Counted from the stretch's first letter, positions 25,284 to 35,006 are shown. The stretch: 64,000 bases of DNA from JBFMCT01 sp046565765 (GCA_046565765.1 JBKHXX010000048.1:35459-99458); one strand, 5' to 3'. The notes: generated by a model from the sequence alone, not told the origin. Numbers and translations: made by a program.

Positions 25284-26159
25284 ATGACCGCCTCACTTCC
25301 CCGCCGAGCCTCCGTCCGCTGGCGACGGGTCGCGTCCGCAGTCGCCGCGGCCGCGCTGGTGGCGGTGGCGCCGGCCGCTCCGGCGGCCGCCCAGGGCGAG
25401 GGTTCGTGCCCGACCGACGGCGTCCTGTCGCCCGTGGAGGTGCGGGTCACCTCGCCGGGGCGGGGGGCGACCGTCACCGGTCCGTCGGTCACGGTGCGCG
25501 GTTCGGCCAGTGCGCTGCTGGCCGAGCTGACCCGGGTGGAGGTGACGTTCGGCGACCAGAGCGTGGCCCGCAACTACAGCCCCGGTTCGCCGATCGACTT
25601 CGAGCTCACCGTCGACGCCTCGGCCGTGGCCGCCGGCCCCACCTCGGTTCGGGTCGTGGCCTGTTCGTCGTCGGTGCGGGGCGAGGACCGCTTCACCGTG
25701 ACCTACCAGCCCCGGGCGGCGGCCGCTACCACCACCAGCCCGGCCCGGCCGGCGACCACGTCGGTCTCCTCCCCGGGCGCCGCCACCGGGGCCACCACCA
25801 CGACCGCCGGGCCCGCGGCCGGACCGGCCGTGGCCAACGGGGCCACCGCGCCCACCAGCACGACACCGGGCCAGACGACGGTGGCCAACCAGCCCACGAC
25901 CACGGTCGCCGCGCCCGACGCCCCGGCGCCCGCCGCCGCCAACCGGCCCCAGCCGGTGCGGCCGGGCACGAACGTCGACGGCAACGTGGTGCTCTCGGAC
26001 TCGCCCGACGAAGGCTCGTCCCGCCCCCCGCTGTGGGTCGGGGCGGTGGTGGGCCTGTCGGGCGGCATCGGCCTGCTCTTCTCGGCCACCACGTGGCGGC
26101 GCCGCCATCAGGTACCGCCGCTCGAGCCGGTCGACCCCGAGCTGGTCGAGGTGGGTTGA
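25284..26159 (+). CDS. Surface protein with Ig-like domain and Thr/Pro/Ala-rich stalk
   Basis: A 291-residue exported protein. A basic start and hydrophobic signal end at PAAPAAAQG near residue 38. Residues about 42-145 look like an Ig/FN3-like beta domain (VEVRVTSPGRGATVTGPSVTVRGSA). A long Thr/Ala/Pro stalk follows, then one hydrophobic helix (LWVGAVVGLSGGIGLLF) and a basic RRRHQ stop-transfer. This is the layout of an envelope-anchored stalk protein. A GTG start at 25245 is open, but ATG 25284 gives a normal signal peptide. No LPxTG motif. Confidence 0.75.
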   Translation: MTASLPRRASVRWRRVASAVAAAALVAVAPAAPAAAQGEGSCPTDGVLSPVEVRVTSPGRGATVTGPSVTVRGSASALLAELTRVEVTFGDQSVARNYSPGSPIDFELTVDASAVAAGPTSVRVVACSSSVRGEDRFTVTYQPRAAAATTTSPARPATTSVSSPGAATGATTTTAGPAAGPAVANGATAPTSTTPGQTTVANQPTTTVAAPDAPAPAAANRPQPVRPGTNVDGNVVLSDSPDEGSSRPPLWVGAVVGLSGGIGLLFSATTWRRRHQVPPLEPVDPELVEVG

Positions 26160-26184
26160 GCCCAGCCTGCGGAGCTCGCACGCC

Positions 26185-26865
26185 GTGAGCAGCGCCGGGC
26201 ACGCCCACTCCCACGACCACTCCCACGACACGGGCGGGCCGGGGCTCAACCCGTTCGTGGAGGGATGGCTCGACCGCCTGGAGGGCGACGGGCCGGTGCT
26301 CGACCTCGGCTGCGGCCACGGCTTCTGGACCAACCACATGGCCGACCGCGGGATGCGGGTGGTCGGCATCGAGCCCGAGGTCGACCGGGTGGGCGAGGCG
26401 GCGGCGGCGGCCAAGGCGCCCGTCGCGGCCGGCGACGGCGCCTACCTACCATTCGGTGACGCCACCCTCGGCGTGGTGTGGTGCATCCACGTGCTTCACC
26501 ACCTGGATGACCCGGTCCGGGTCCTCGCCGAAGTCCGCCGCGCCCTCCGTCCCGGCGGCCACCTCGTCCTGGCCGAGACCGTCGAGGACAACCCCGTCGT
26601 CCGCGTCGGCCGCCGTGTCCGCCCCGAGTGGGACGGCGTGCCCATCCGCTCCAAGTTCACCGCCGCCACGCTCCTCGGCCTCGTCGAGGAGGCCGGCTTC
26701 TCCGTCGTCGACCGTCGCCAGCACAGCCTGCTGTCCTTCGCCGCCTGGGCCCTGCCCCGGTCGGGCCGCAAGGCGTGGCTCTGGCTGACCGGCGTCGAGG
26801 ACCGCCTCCCGCCGTGGACCAGCCGCTGGGGCGCCCACGTGGAGGTCGTCGCCCGCCGGCCGTGA
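26185..26865 (+). CDS. SAM methyltransferase with His-rich N-terminus
   Basis: A 226-residue UbiE-type methyltransferase. HAHSHDHSHD at residues 6-15 is a metal-binding-like leader. LDLGCGHGFWTNHM is motif I, VVGIEPEVDRV carries the ribose-binding acid, VVWCIHVLHHLDDP the post-I motif and RPGGHLVLAETVEDNP the core strand. The start is GTG 26185. It converges with a very long minus-strand frame that has no stop until 26446, so this coding region lies antisense to that frame by 420 bases. Confidence 0.82.
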   Translation: MSSAGHAHSHDHSHDTGGPGLNPFVEGWLDRLEGDGPVLDLGCGHGFWTNHMADRGMRVVGIEPEVDRVGEAAAAAKAPVAAGDGAYLPFGDATLGVVWCIHVLHHLDDPVRVLAEVRRALRPGGHLVLAETVEDNPVVRVGRRVRPEWDGVPIRSKFTAATLLGLVEEAGFSVVDRRQHSLLSFAAWALPRSGRKAWLWLTGVEDRLPPWTSRWGAHVEVVARRP

Positions 26866-29853
26866 GGCTGCCGGGACGGCGGGCCCCCTGGCCCGGCGCC
26901 GCGCCCGGCGGAGGTGGCGCCCACCGGCCAGGAGCAGCACAGCCGACGCCACCAGGGTGACCCCGGTCACGGCCCGGCCGACGGTCACGGCGGCGGGAGG
27001 GTCGTACCAGAACCGGATCTCGTGGTCGCCCGGCTCCACCGCCACCCCGAGGAAGGCCCCGTCGGCCTTCAGCACCGGGACGTCCCGGCCGTCGACGGTC
27101 GCCTTCCAGCCCGGGAACCAGGCCTCGGACACGACCACCAGGGCGGGCTCGGGCCCGGAGGCGGTGACGTGCCAGCGGCCGTAGCCGTCGCGGCGGGCGT
27201 CCACCGTCGTGGGGGACGGGGCCGCCACCGGCACCCGGTCGTACACCAGCGAGAAGTCGGCCACCCGGCCGCCGACCCGGTTGCGGTTGCGCAGGAGGTT
27301 GGCCGAGGCCCGGCTGTCGTTGGCCGTGGCCAGGCGGGGGAACCCGTCGCGGCCCTCGCAGGTGTCGCAGAACAGCTCGAAGGCGTAGCGCTTGCCCGCC
27401 GAGTCGGGGATGGGGTCGAAGCTGAAGGCGGCGATGCCGAAGTGGTCGTACCCGCTGGTGAACACGGTGTCGATCTCGCGGCCCAGCGACCGCCCGTCGG
27501 CGGCCAGCTCCCAGAGGGTGAGGGCGGCGGGGTGGGGCGGGCGGTCCAGCCACACCGCCAGCCCCCGCAGGCCGTCGGCGGGGGCCTCGAAGACGGCCCC
27601 GGGCCGGTTGCGCAGCGACATCGACACGATGTCGGCGTAGACGCCGACCCACCGGCTGTAGCCGCAGGCCATGGCCAGCTCTCCGGCCACGTCGCCCGCC
27701 TGTGACACCTGGGCGGTGCGGCACGGGTCGCCCGGCACGACGGTCCGGGTCGCATCGCCCAACCGGCGGGCCTCCTCCGTCCCGCCGGTCACGACGCCCA
27801 CGTTGCGGGAGGCGAGCGAGGCGGCCAGCACCGGGGCCAGGTCGGGGTCGTCGAGGACCACCGCGCTGCCGTAGGCCCGCACCATGGGCAGCACGTCGGG
27901 GTTGGGGAGGAGGCGCACCTCGCCCACCTGCGGCCCTCCCCGCTCGGGCTCCACGATGGTCTCCTCGACCAGCTGCGACACGCCGGACAGGCCGAGGGCG
28001 GCGTCGCGGAAGCCGGTGGGGCCGAAGAACGACTCGCCGTTCAGCCGCCACAGGTCGCGGGCGGCCAGGGGGTGGGGCCAGCCGGTGGCCAGCTCACGGC
28101 CGGTCTGCAGGAGGTGGTCGACCGCGCCGGGGTCCCCGTAGCTGCCGAGGCCGAGGCGGTCGTTGACGCCGATGGCGTCGAGCCGTTCCTCCAGGTCGGC
28201 GTAGGCGACCTCCCGGCCGGGCGGGTCGACCTCGTAGTAGCTGCGGTAGGGGTGGGCGTCCATCACGAACAGGCCGAGCACGGCCAGGCCGGTGGCCGCG
28301 GCGAGGGCGGGGGCGTGGCTGGGGGACCGCCCCTCGGCCCACCGCTGCACCAGGACGACCGCGTAGGCCGACCCCATGGCCATGCCGAGGGCGGCCACGT
28401 GGTAGAAGCGGGGGAAGCGGATGCTCTCCAGGAACGGGATCACCCGTTGCAGGGCGAGGAACGGCGCGAAGTAGGGCAGCCCCACCAGCAGGGCGGTGGT
28501 GACCACGCCGCCCACGGCCGCCGCCCTGCCCAACCGGAGCCGGCGGATGAAGCTGCCGACGAGCAGCCCGGCCAGGATCCCAACGACGATGAACGGGAGC
28601 AGCTGGCGGCGCTCGGCCGGACCGCTCGAGGCGAGGGGCACGGCCGCCGTCGACATCCACACGCCGACGGCCGACGAGAACAGCACGGCGGTGAGGCAGC
28701 CGTCGCGGTCGTGGCGGCCGAGGAAGGGCAGAGTGAGCAGGGTCAGGGCCAGGGCCACCCAGCTCAGGTAGAAGTTGCCGGCCAGAAGGTCGCGGTCGAA
28801 CCCGATGCTGCCGTCGAGCGGCTCGGCCCGGTTGACGAACAGCCCCATCTCCCGGCCCAGGTCCCCGGCGATGCCCTCGACGAGGACGGCCCGCACGCTG
28901 TCGGGCGTGGTGAGCACGAAGTTCTCGTGGCTGGTGACGAACGGGAGGAGCCAGTGGGCGATCACGCCCAGCCCGATGCCCACCACCACCACCGCCCGGA
29001 AGAGCACGCCGCCCACGCTCCGGGGGCCGGTGGGGGTGAAGCGGGCCCGGGCCACCTCGACGGCGAGCAGGCTCCCGCACAGGATGGCCAGGGCGTAGAC
29101 GTGCTCGGCCTGGTGCAGCACCGCGAACCCCACGGTGAGCCCGGCCAGTGCGACGTAGAGGGCGCCGTCGCCGCGGAGGGCAAGCCGGAGGCTCCACACG
29201 AGCCACGGGGTGGCGGCCATCACCCACAGCGAGGTCTCGTGGCCGAAGAGGGCGTGGGAGGAGAACAGCGGGTGCAGGCCGTAGACGAGCCCGCCCACGA
29301 TGGCCGCCGGCGTCCGCCGCCACAACGACCTCACCAGCACGAACGCGCCCCATGCCCCGACCACCTGGGCCGCCACCGAGGCCAGCTTCACGGCCTCGTC
29401 CGGCCCGACGAGGGCGGCGAGGGGCACCAGCATGAGCACCGGGAAGGAGGGCGCCAGCGACCACACCGGGCTGCCCGACCACATGTCCGACCACCAGTAG
29501 GGGACACCCAGGCCGTCCCAGTGGTCGAGGCTGAGGCGGACGAACAGGGAGACGCCGGGCCCGTCCAGCACCAGCCCGCCGTTGGTCCACATCCGGGTGA
29601 ACGCGGCCACGGCCAGGGCCAGGAAGCCCAACGACGCCATCGCCACCAGGCGGGGCGACACGTAGGGGACGTCCCCGGCGGCGCGGGCCGGAGGGGCGCC
29701 CGCGGCGGCCTGGGGATGCCGCGCCGCCTCGGCGGCCGCCGCGGGCGGTGGCCCGTGCAGGCGGGTCACCACCGCGCCCACCCGGCCAGGGGCGGCCACC
29801 CCCTCGGCCTGGCCATTGCCCATTGCCGCGGGCGGGGCCGTCCGGACGTTCAC
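26446..29853 (-). CDS. Giant polytopic membrane protein, YfhO/GT-C-like (paralogue 1)
   Basis: A 1135-residue frame from GTG 29853. About residues 50-600 carry many hydrophobic helices, with short loops such as WSDMWSGSPVW and LHPLFSSHALFGHETSL. Residues about 600-960 form an exterior-like soluble part ending with FPGWKATVDGRDV and GDHEIRFWYDPP, the terminal beta motif of YfhO-like lipid-linked glycosyltransferases. A final helix and an Arg-rich tail would be the natural C-terminus near 26870. Instead the frame continues another 140 residues antisense to the methyltransferase, unlike paralogue 2, which stops at that point. A frameshift, a lost stop or a real extension are all possible. Confidence 0.7.
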   Translation of the reverse strand: MNVRTAPPAAMGNGQAEGVAAPGRVGAVVTRLHGPPPAAAAEAARHPQAAAGAPPARAAGDVPYVSPRLVAMASLGFLALAVAAFTRMWTNGGLVLDGPGVSLFVRLSLDHWDGLGVPYWWSDMWSGSPVWSLAPSFPVLMLVPLAALVGPDEAVKLASVAAQVVGAWGAFVLVRSLWRRTPAAIVGGLVYGLHPLFSSHALFGHETSLWVMAATPWLVWSLRLALRGDGALYVALAGLTVGFAVLHQAEHVYALAILCGSLLAVEVARARFTPTGPRSVGGVLFRAVVVVGIGLGVIAHWLLPFVTSHENFVLTTPDSVRAVLVEGIAGDLGREMGLFVNRAEPLDGSIGFDRDLLAGNFYLSWVALALTLLTLPFLGRHDRDGCLTAVLFSSAVGVWMSTAAVPLASSGPAERRQLLPFIVVGILAGLLVGSFIRRLRLGRAAAVGGVVTTALLVGLPYFAPFLALQRVIPFLESIRFPRFYHVAALGMAMGSAYAVVLVQRWAEGRSPSHAPALAAATGLAVLGLFVMDAHPYRSYYEVDPPGREVAYADLEERLDAIGVNDRLGLGSYGDPGAVDHLLQTGRELATGWPHPLAARDLWRLNGESFFGPTGFRDAALGLSGVSQLVEETIVEPERGGPQVGEVRLLPNPDVLPMVRAYGSAVVLDDPDLAPVLAASLASRNVGVVTGGTEEARRLGDATRTVVPGDPCRTAQVSQAGDVAGELAMACGYSRWVGVYADIVSMSLRNRPGAVFEAPADGLRGLAVWLDRPPHPAALTLWELAADGRSLGREIDTVFTSGYDHFGIAAFSFDPIPDSAGKRYAFELFCDTCEGRDGFPRLATANDSRASANLLRNRNRVGGRVADFSLVYDRVPVAAPSPTTVDARRDGYGRWHVTASGPEPALVVVSEAWFPGWKATVDGRDVPVLKADGAFLGVAVEPGDHEIRFWYDPPAAVTVGRAVTGVTLVASAVLLLAGGRHLRRARRRARGPAVPAASRPAGDDLHVGAPAAGPRREAVLDAGQPEPRLAARPGQGPGGEGQQAVLATVDDGEAGLLDEAEERGGGELGADGHAVPLGADTAADADDGVVLDGLGQDEVAAGTEGAADFGEDPDRVIQVVKHVDAPHHAEGGVTEW

Positions 29854-32800
29854 CCGTGCCCGTCCGGGCCCGGCCGGCGGCGGCGCCGTGCCCGTGACAC
29901 GGGCCCGGCGAGGAGGATGGCGACGAGGGTGGTGCCGGTGACGAGCCGTCCCACGGTGGCCGCCACCGGCTCGCCGTACACCAGCTCGACCTCGTGCTCG
30001 CCGGGCGGCACGGCCACGCCCAGGAACGCCCCGTCCGCCTTGAGCACGGGTGCGGGCTCGCCGTCGACGGTCGCCCTCCAGCCGGGGAAGTGGGCCTCGG
30101 CCACGACCACCAGCGAGGGCTTCTCGCCCGCCACCGCCACCCGCCAGTGACCGGGGCCCAACTCGGTGGCCCGCAGGGCGGTCGAGGGCACGTCGGCCAC
30201 GGGGAAGCCCTCGTGGATCACCGAGAAGGCGGCGGCCCGGTCGTCCCTCACGGCCCCGTCGAGGACGACGTTGCCCTCGCCGCGGGGGCCCCGGCTCACG
30301 AACAGGCTGGGAACCTCGGCCGGCTCGCAGCCCGGGCACGACAGCGTCGCCCGGTACCGCTGGCCGGCCGAGCTCTCGATGGCGGGGAAGCGGAAGGCGT
30401 ACATGGAGTTGTCGTCCCAGTCGCGCAGGCCGGACGTGGCCCGGGCCACCTCCTCGCCGGTGGTCGCGCTGGTCAGGACGAGCTCGGTGCCGGCCGGCGG
30501 TCGGTCGAGCCAGAGGCCGATGCCGGCCAGCCCGTCGGCCGCCGAGCGGAGGTCGAAGCCGATCCCGTCGTGGACGGGGACGGTGTCGAAGGCGGCGAAC
30601 ACCCCGATCCAGTTGTGCAGGGCGCACGCCATCGCCACCTCGCCGGCCAGGGCGCCGCTGCCGCTCTCCCGGTCGTCGCACGCGTCGGGTGGCAGGAACT
30701 CCCCGACGGCCACGTCGGCCACCGCCGCCGCCCCCCGGGACCCGGCGGTGACGACCGTCACGTTGCGGTGGGCCAGGGACACGGCCAGCTCGGCCGCGAT
30801 CGCCTCGTCCCGCACCACCACGGCCTGGTCGTAGGCCCGGACGAGAGGCAGGGCGGCCGGGTTGCGCTCCAGGTACACGCCCTCCACCCGCTCGTGGCCG
30901 GGGCGGTCCTCCACCACCCGCTCCACGGCCATGTAGGCGGTGGCGGCCAGGCCCAGGGCGGCCTCGCGGTAGCTGGGCGGGGCGATGACCGCCTCGCCGG
31001 TGAGCCGCCACGCCTGCCTGGAGGCCAGGGGGTGGGGCCAGCCCACCGACAGGTCGACGCCCGTGCCCTGGAGCGAGTCGACCTGGCGGGCGTCGCCGAA
31101 CAGCGGGGTGGCCACGCGGAAGTCCCCGCCGACGGCGGCCAGGCTGGCCGCCACCTGCCGGTAGGCGGCGTCGTCCTCGGGCGGCCCCACCCGGTAGAAG
31201 GTCCGGTAGGGGTGGATGTCGACGAGGAAGGCGCCCAGCAGGAGGAGGGCGCCGGCGGCGGTGAGGGCGGGGGCCAGCGAGGAGTGGTGGCGGCGGGCCC
31301 ACGGGCCCACGAACCGCAGCGGGTAGGCGGCGCCGAGGGCCAGGCCCAGGGCGGCCACGGGGTAGAAGCGGGGGAACCGGATGTTCTCCAGGAGCGGGAC
31401 GACCCGCTGGAGGGCGAGGAACGGCGTCACGTACGGGGCGCTGACCATGAGGGCGGTGGCGACCAGCCCGGCCACCACCGTGGCCCGCCCCGACGTCACC
31501 CGCCGCAGGCAGCTGCCCACGACCAGGCCGGTCAGCCCGCCCACCACCAGGAACGGGAGCGGCTCGAACCGCTGGGCCGGCCCGCTGTCGGCCAGCGGCA
31601 CGCCGGCGGTGGACAGCCACACGCCGATCATCCCGGCCACGAGGATGGCGCTGAGGTGGCCGTCGTGGTCGTGGCGCCCGAGGAGGAAGGCGGTGACGAA
31701 GGTGGGGACCAGGCACACCCAGCTGAGGTAGACGTTGCCGGTCAGCAGGTCGCCGCCGAAGTCGACCGTGCCGTCGAGAGGGGTGGCGCGGGAGAGGAAC
31801 GTCCCCGGCTCGTTGCCCAGGAAGGACCCGACCCCCTCCTCCAGCACCGACCGCACCGTCTCGGGCGGGGTGAGGATGAACGAGTCGCTCAGGGACAGGA
31901 ACGGGAACAGCCAGAACGCCACCGCCCCGAGGGCCACTACCACCACCAGGCAGGCCTGGCCGAGGAGGTGGCGCACGCCGCCGGGGATGCCGCTGCGCCG
32001 GGCCTTGCCCAGCTCGATCAGCAGCTGGAAGGCGCAGAGGAGGGCGAGGGAGTACGCGTGCTCGGCCTGCTGGAGCACCGCGGCTGCGGCCAGCAGGCCG
32101 GCGAGGACGGCGTAGCGGCGGGGACGGGGCGCCTCCGCCCCGTCCGTGCGGTTCCGCTGGAGGGCCCGGCGCAGGCTCCACGCCAACCACGGCGTGATGG
32201 CCATGACCCACAGCGACGTCTGGTGGCCGAAGAGGGCCCCGTGGGACAGGAAGATGGGGTGCAGGGCGTAGACGACGGCGGCGACGAGGGCGATGAGGGT
32301 GGTGCCCTCGGGCCGGCGCCCGGGGTGGGCGGAACGCCACAACGACGAGGCCAGGACGAAGGCGCCCCAGCCTCCGACGACCTGGGCGGCGAGCGTGGCC
32401 CACTTCACCGCCGCCTCGGCGCCGATCAGGATGCCCAGGGGGGCGAGGGCCAGGGTGGGGAACGAGGGGGCGAGGGCCCACACCGGCGCACCGGTCCACA
32501 TCTCCGGCAGCCAGTAGGGCACGCCGCCGCCGTGCTCGAGTTGGTCGACGGCGATGCGCAGGAACATCGAGACGCCCGGCCCGTCGAGGGCCAGCTCGCC
32601 GGGCCACCCCCCCGAGAAGCCGAGGACGGCCAGTGCCACCGCCGCGAATCCGAGGGTGCGGGGCAGCCACGGCGGCGGCGAAGGCCGCCGGGAGGGGCTC
32701 GAGCCGGTGGCCGCGACGTCCGCGGGCGAGACCTGGACGGGGCGGAGGGCCGGGGACGGCCGGGGGGCCGGGGGGACGGCCCGTCGGGGAGGCCTGGCAG

Positions 32801-32909
32801 GCTTCGCATCCGGCCCGGCTGCGGGCCCGAGCGCACGGGCGGCTGCGGCGGTGACCGAACGACGCGTCCTGCTCGGGCTCGGGGTCTCGAGCCGCATCGC
32901 GTCGGGCAC
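29850..32909 (-). CDS. Giant polytopic membrane protein, YfhO/GT-C-like (paralogue 2)
   Basis: About 1019 residues from GTG 32909; ATG 32897 is an alternative and open frame extends to 32981, but that would overlap the thioredoxin gene. It matches paralogue 1 domain by domain: GVPYWLPEMWTGAPVW, HPIFLSHGALFGHQTSLWVM, IHPYRTFYRVG and FPGWRATVDGEPAPVL. It starts with a Pro/Arg-rich cytoplasmic tail. The YfhO family moves sugars onto lipid-linked or wall polymers, but no catalytic residue can be assigned. Stop overlaps the GTG of paralogue 1 (GTGA), so the two arose by tandem duplication and are co-translated. Confidence 0.82.
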   Translation of the reverse strand: MPDAMRLETPSPSRTRRSVTAAAARALGPAAGPDAKPARPPRRAVPPAPRPSPALRPVQVSPADVAATGSSPSRRPSPPPWLPRTLGFAAVALAVLGFSGGWPGELALDGPGVSMFLRIAVDQLEHGGGVPYWLPEMWTGAPVWALAPSFPTLALAPLGILIGAEAAVKWATLAAQVVGGWGAFVLASSLWRSAHPGRRPEGTTLIALVAAVVYALHPIFLSHGALFGHQTSLWVMAITPWLAWSLRRALQRNRTDGAEAPRPRRYAVLAGLLAAAAVLQQAEHAYSLALLCAFQLLIELGKARRSGIPGGVRHLLGQACLVVVVALGAVAFWLFPFLSLSDSFILTPPETVRSVLEEGVGSFLGNEPGTFLSRATPLDGTVDFGGDLLTGNVYLSWVCLVPTFVTAFLLGRHDHDGHLSAILVAGMIGVWLSTAGVPLADSGPAQRFEPLPFLVVGGLTGLVVGSCLRRVTSGRATVVAGLVATALMVSAPYVTPFLALQRVVPLLENIRFPRFYPVAALGLALGAAYPLRFVGPWARRHHSSLAPALTAAGALLLLGAFLVDIHPYRTFYRVGPPEDDAAYRQVAASLAAVGGDFRVATPLFGDARQVDSLQGTGVDLSVGWPHPLASRQAWRLTGEAVIAPPSYREAALGLAATAYMAVERVVEDRPGHERVEGVYLERNPAALPLVRAYDQAVVVRDEAIAAELAVSLAHRNVTVVTAGSRGAAAVADVAVGEFLPPDACDDRESGSGALAGEVAMACALHNWIGVFAAFDTVPVHDGIGFDLRSAADGLAGIGLWLDRPPAGTELVLTSATTGEEVARATSGLRDWDDNSMYAFRFPAIESSAGQRYRATLSCPGCEPAEVPSLFVSRGPRGEGNVVLDGAVRDDRAAAFSVIHEGFPVADVPSTALRATELGPGHWRVAVAGEKPSLVVVAEAHFPGWRATVDGEPAPVLKADGAFLGVAVPPGEHEVELVYGEPVAATVGRLVTGTTLVAILLAGPVSRARRRRRPGPDGHG

Positions 32910-32923
32910 CGTACCACCGGGCT

Positions 32924-33361
32924 TCAGGCGGGCCCCGGCGGCGGCTCGGGCCCGGTGCGGGCTTCGGCCACCGCCGCCCACAGGTCGGTGGCGCTGGGCG
33001 GGCCCAGGAACGACTTGCGCACCACGCCCTCGGCGTCGGCCAGCAGGATCATGGGAACGACCTCGATCTGGTAGCGGTCGTGCAGGTCCTTGCGGGCCGA
33101 GACCTCGACCTCCTGGACGACCACGTCAGCGCTGGCCAGGACGGCGGCCTTGTCGCGGGTGGACGCGCACGAGTCGCACGTGGCCGACGTGAACAGCGCC
33201 AGCAACCAGGGTGCATCGGGCCGGTCGAAGTCGTTGCGGTCGAGCTGGGCAGGGGCGCTCCACCGGGCCTGGGTGGGCGGCTCGGGCCGACGCCGGCGCA
33301 CGACCCAGGCCAGGGCCGCGGCGGCCAGCACGACGACGGCGGCGACGATCAGGCGCTCCAC
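32924..33361 (-). CDS. Membrane-anchored thioredoxin-fold protein
   Basis: A 145-residue protein with an N-terminal helix (about residues 3-21), a linker, then a thioredoxin fold. FTSATCDSCAST is the CxxC site, VVVQEVEVSARKDLHDRYQIEVVPMILLAD contains the cis-Pro loop (VVPM). CDSC instead of CGPC and the single anchor suggest a redox role at the membrane or in envelope protein folding. It lies 15 bases upstream of the GT-C paralogue genes on the same strand, so they may share a transcript. Confidence 0.85.
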   Translation of the reverse strand: MERLIVAAVVVLAAAALAWVVRRRRPEPPTQARWSAPAQLDRNDFDRPDAPWLLALFTSATCDSCASTRDKAAVLASADVVVQEVEVSARKDLHDRYQIEVVPMILLADAEGVVRKSFLGPPSATDLWAAVAEARTGPEPPPGPA

Positions 33362-33581
33362 GTCACCGATGTTCGCAGCTTCACCCCGGTCGGCGGGAGC
33401 GCAGATAGGTGTCGGTTGTCCTTATTGACGGTGCCCGGCTTTCGATGGAGCATCCCGCCCGACGCAACTCACCCGGGCGGCGGAAACGGAGGGGGGGCCG
33501 ACGTACGGTGCGCAGGAGCAGGGCGGCGGGACGCCCGGTTCCCCAGGAGCACCATGCGTGGGCTCTCCCTCCGGCCCATCT
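33362..33581. terminator. Intergenic region with hairpin
   Basis: No gene seen in 220 bases. CCGCCCG (33455-33461) pairs with CGGGCGG (33474-33480) around a 12-base loop. It lies downstream of the DUF5719-like gene and upstream of the thioredoxin gene, both on the minus strand, so it may end the former transcript. No U-tract. Confidence 0.35.
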
Positions 33582-35006
33582 TCAGTCCCGCAGCGGGATG
33601 GCCGGCGACATCACCGTGCCCAGGTTCCTGCCCTTGTAGGTGTCCCGCTCCACCACGAACGGCGACCCGCCCGTGATGAGCAGCGACGTGGGGCCCTTGC
33701 GCACGGTGTCGTTCAGGCGGACGCCCCGCCGGGAGTTGGGGGCGACGTCGATGGCGCTCAAGCCGGGCGGCACCACCGCCACGCCGTCGTCGAGCAGGGT
33801 CACCGACACGCGGACGGCCCGGTCGCCGGGGTTCTGGAACACCAGCCACTCCTCGGTCGCGTCGTCGGCCTGGCCGGCGGCCACCACCCACCGCTCGGCC
33901 GCCACCCGGGCCCCGGCGGTGATGGCCAGTCCGGTGCGGGAGGCGGGCGACATGGCGTCGACGGTCCGCTCCACCACGACCGGCACGTCGTTGGTCGACC
34001 GCACCGTCACCGCGTGGGCGACCCCCTTGGGGATCCGGGCCTCGTCGTTGGCCAGCAGCGTCACCCGGGACTGGCCCGGCACGGTGAGGACGATGGGCTC
34101 GGCCGAGCCCTGCTCGAGGGTGAGCTCGACCGAGGTGCGGGCCTCGTCCCGCCCCGGATTGAACAGCTGGAAGCGCTCGGTGAGGCCCTCGGCGAGGAAC
34201 CCCTCGGGGAAGTACCAGAGGTCGCCCGGCGCCGCCGACCCGAGGGAGACCGACATGCCCTTGCGGGTGTCGCTGCCGTCGAACGTCTGCAGGCGGGAGG
34301 CCACCAGCCGCCCGGCCCGGGCGGTGATCTCGGCCGACACCTGCACGCGCCGCTGCACGTGCTCGCCCACGTTGACGGCGTACATCCCCCGGCCCCGCAC
34401 CGACAGCCCGGTCAGGGCCTGGGGCGTGACCTCCCCTTCCTCGGTGGTGAAGACCAGGTCGACGATGGCGTCCTCGGGGAAGGGGTTGAACAGGCTGATG
34501 ACCTCCACCGCGTCACGCGTCGTCACCCCCTCGGCGAAGTACCAGGTGGTCGACGCACTCGAGGCGCAGGCGGTGGCCGTCTCGCCCAGGGGGCCGGCGG
34601 CGGCCAGCTCGACCACCGCCTCCCCGCCGTCGAGCTCGACGAGGGCGGAGGCGTAGGGGGCGGTCACCACGTCGACGAGGCGCACGGTGGTCCGCCCGCT
34701 GGGTGCGACCGACACGTTGAGCTGGCGGCTCTCGCCCTCGCTGGGGACCACGGTGACGGTGCCGGTGAGCCGGCGGCCGCCGGCGTTGGCGACGACCACC
34801 GTGCCGTTGGCCGAGCCGTCGCCGGTGGAGGTGGCGCCGGTGCAGAACCACGCCGACGAACGGGCGCTCGAACGCGCGCCCATGGGCGTCTGCACGTCGG
34901 CCGCGACCTCGGTCGACGGCCGGTCGACCCGGGTGTCCACGACCCAGGCCGCGGCCAGCAGGACGACGATGGCCACGATCGCCGGCATCCGGTGGGGACG
35001 GTTCAC
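33582..35006 (-). CDS. DUF5719-like secreted protein
   Basis: A 474-residue exported protein. A single N-terminal helix (AIVAIVVLLAAAWVV) anchors or exports it. The rest is repeated beta-sandwich-like strands, with recurring WYFAEG/LWYFPEG and NP.P/NPG.DE turns (for example TWYFAEGVTTRD, LWYFPEGFLAEG, VVAAGQADDATEEWLVFQNPG). This is the DUF5719 pattern seen beside envelope glycosyltransferases in actinobacteria. Function unknown. GTG 35006 overlaps the stop of the giant GT2-membrane protein (GTGA), so the pair is coupled. Confidence 0.78.
   Translation of the reverse strand: MNRPHRMPAIVAIVVLLAAAWVVDTRVDRPSTEVAADVQTPMGARSSARSSAWFCTGATSTGDGSANGTVVVANAGGRRLTGTVTVVPSEGESRQLNVSVAPSGRTTVRLVDVVTAPYASALVELDGGEAVVELAAAGPLGETATACASSASTTWYFAEGVTTRDAVEVISLFNPFPEDAIVDLVFTTEEGEVTPQALTGLSVRGRGMYAVNVGEHVQRRVQVSAEITARAGRLVASRLQTFDGSDTRKGMSVSLGSAAPGDLWYFPEGFLAEGLTERFQLFNPGRDEARTSVELTLEQGSAEPIVLTVPGQSRVTLLANDEARIPKGVAHAVTVRSTNDVPVVVERTVDAMSPASRTGLAITAGARVAAERWVVAAGQADDATEEWLVFQNPGDRAVRVSVTLLDDGVAVVPPGLSAIDVAPNSRRGVRLNDTVRKGPTSLLITGGSPFVVERDTYKGRNLGTVMSPAIPLRD

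Noticed and set aside
26446..32670. 2074-codon single frame spanning both giant membrane proteins
   Set aside because: The two proteins are in different frames; the run upstream of 29853 is a shadow of paralogue 2.
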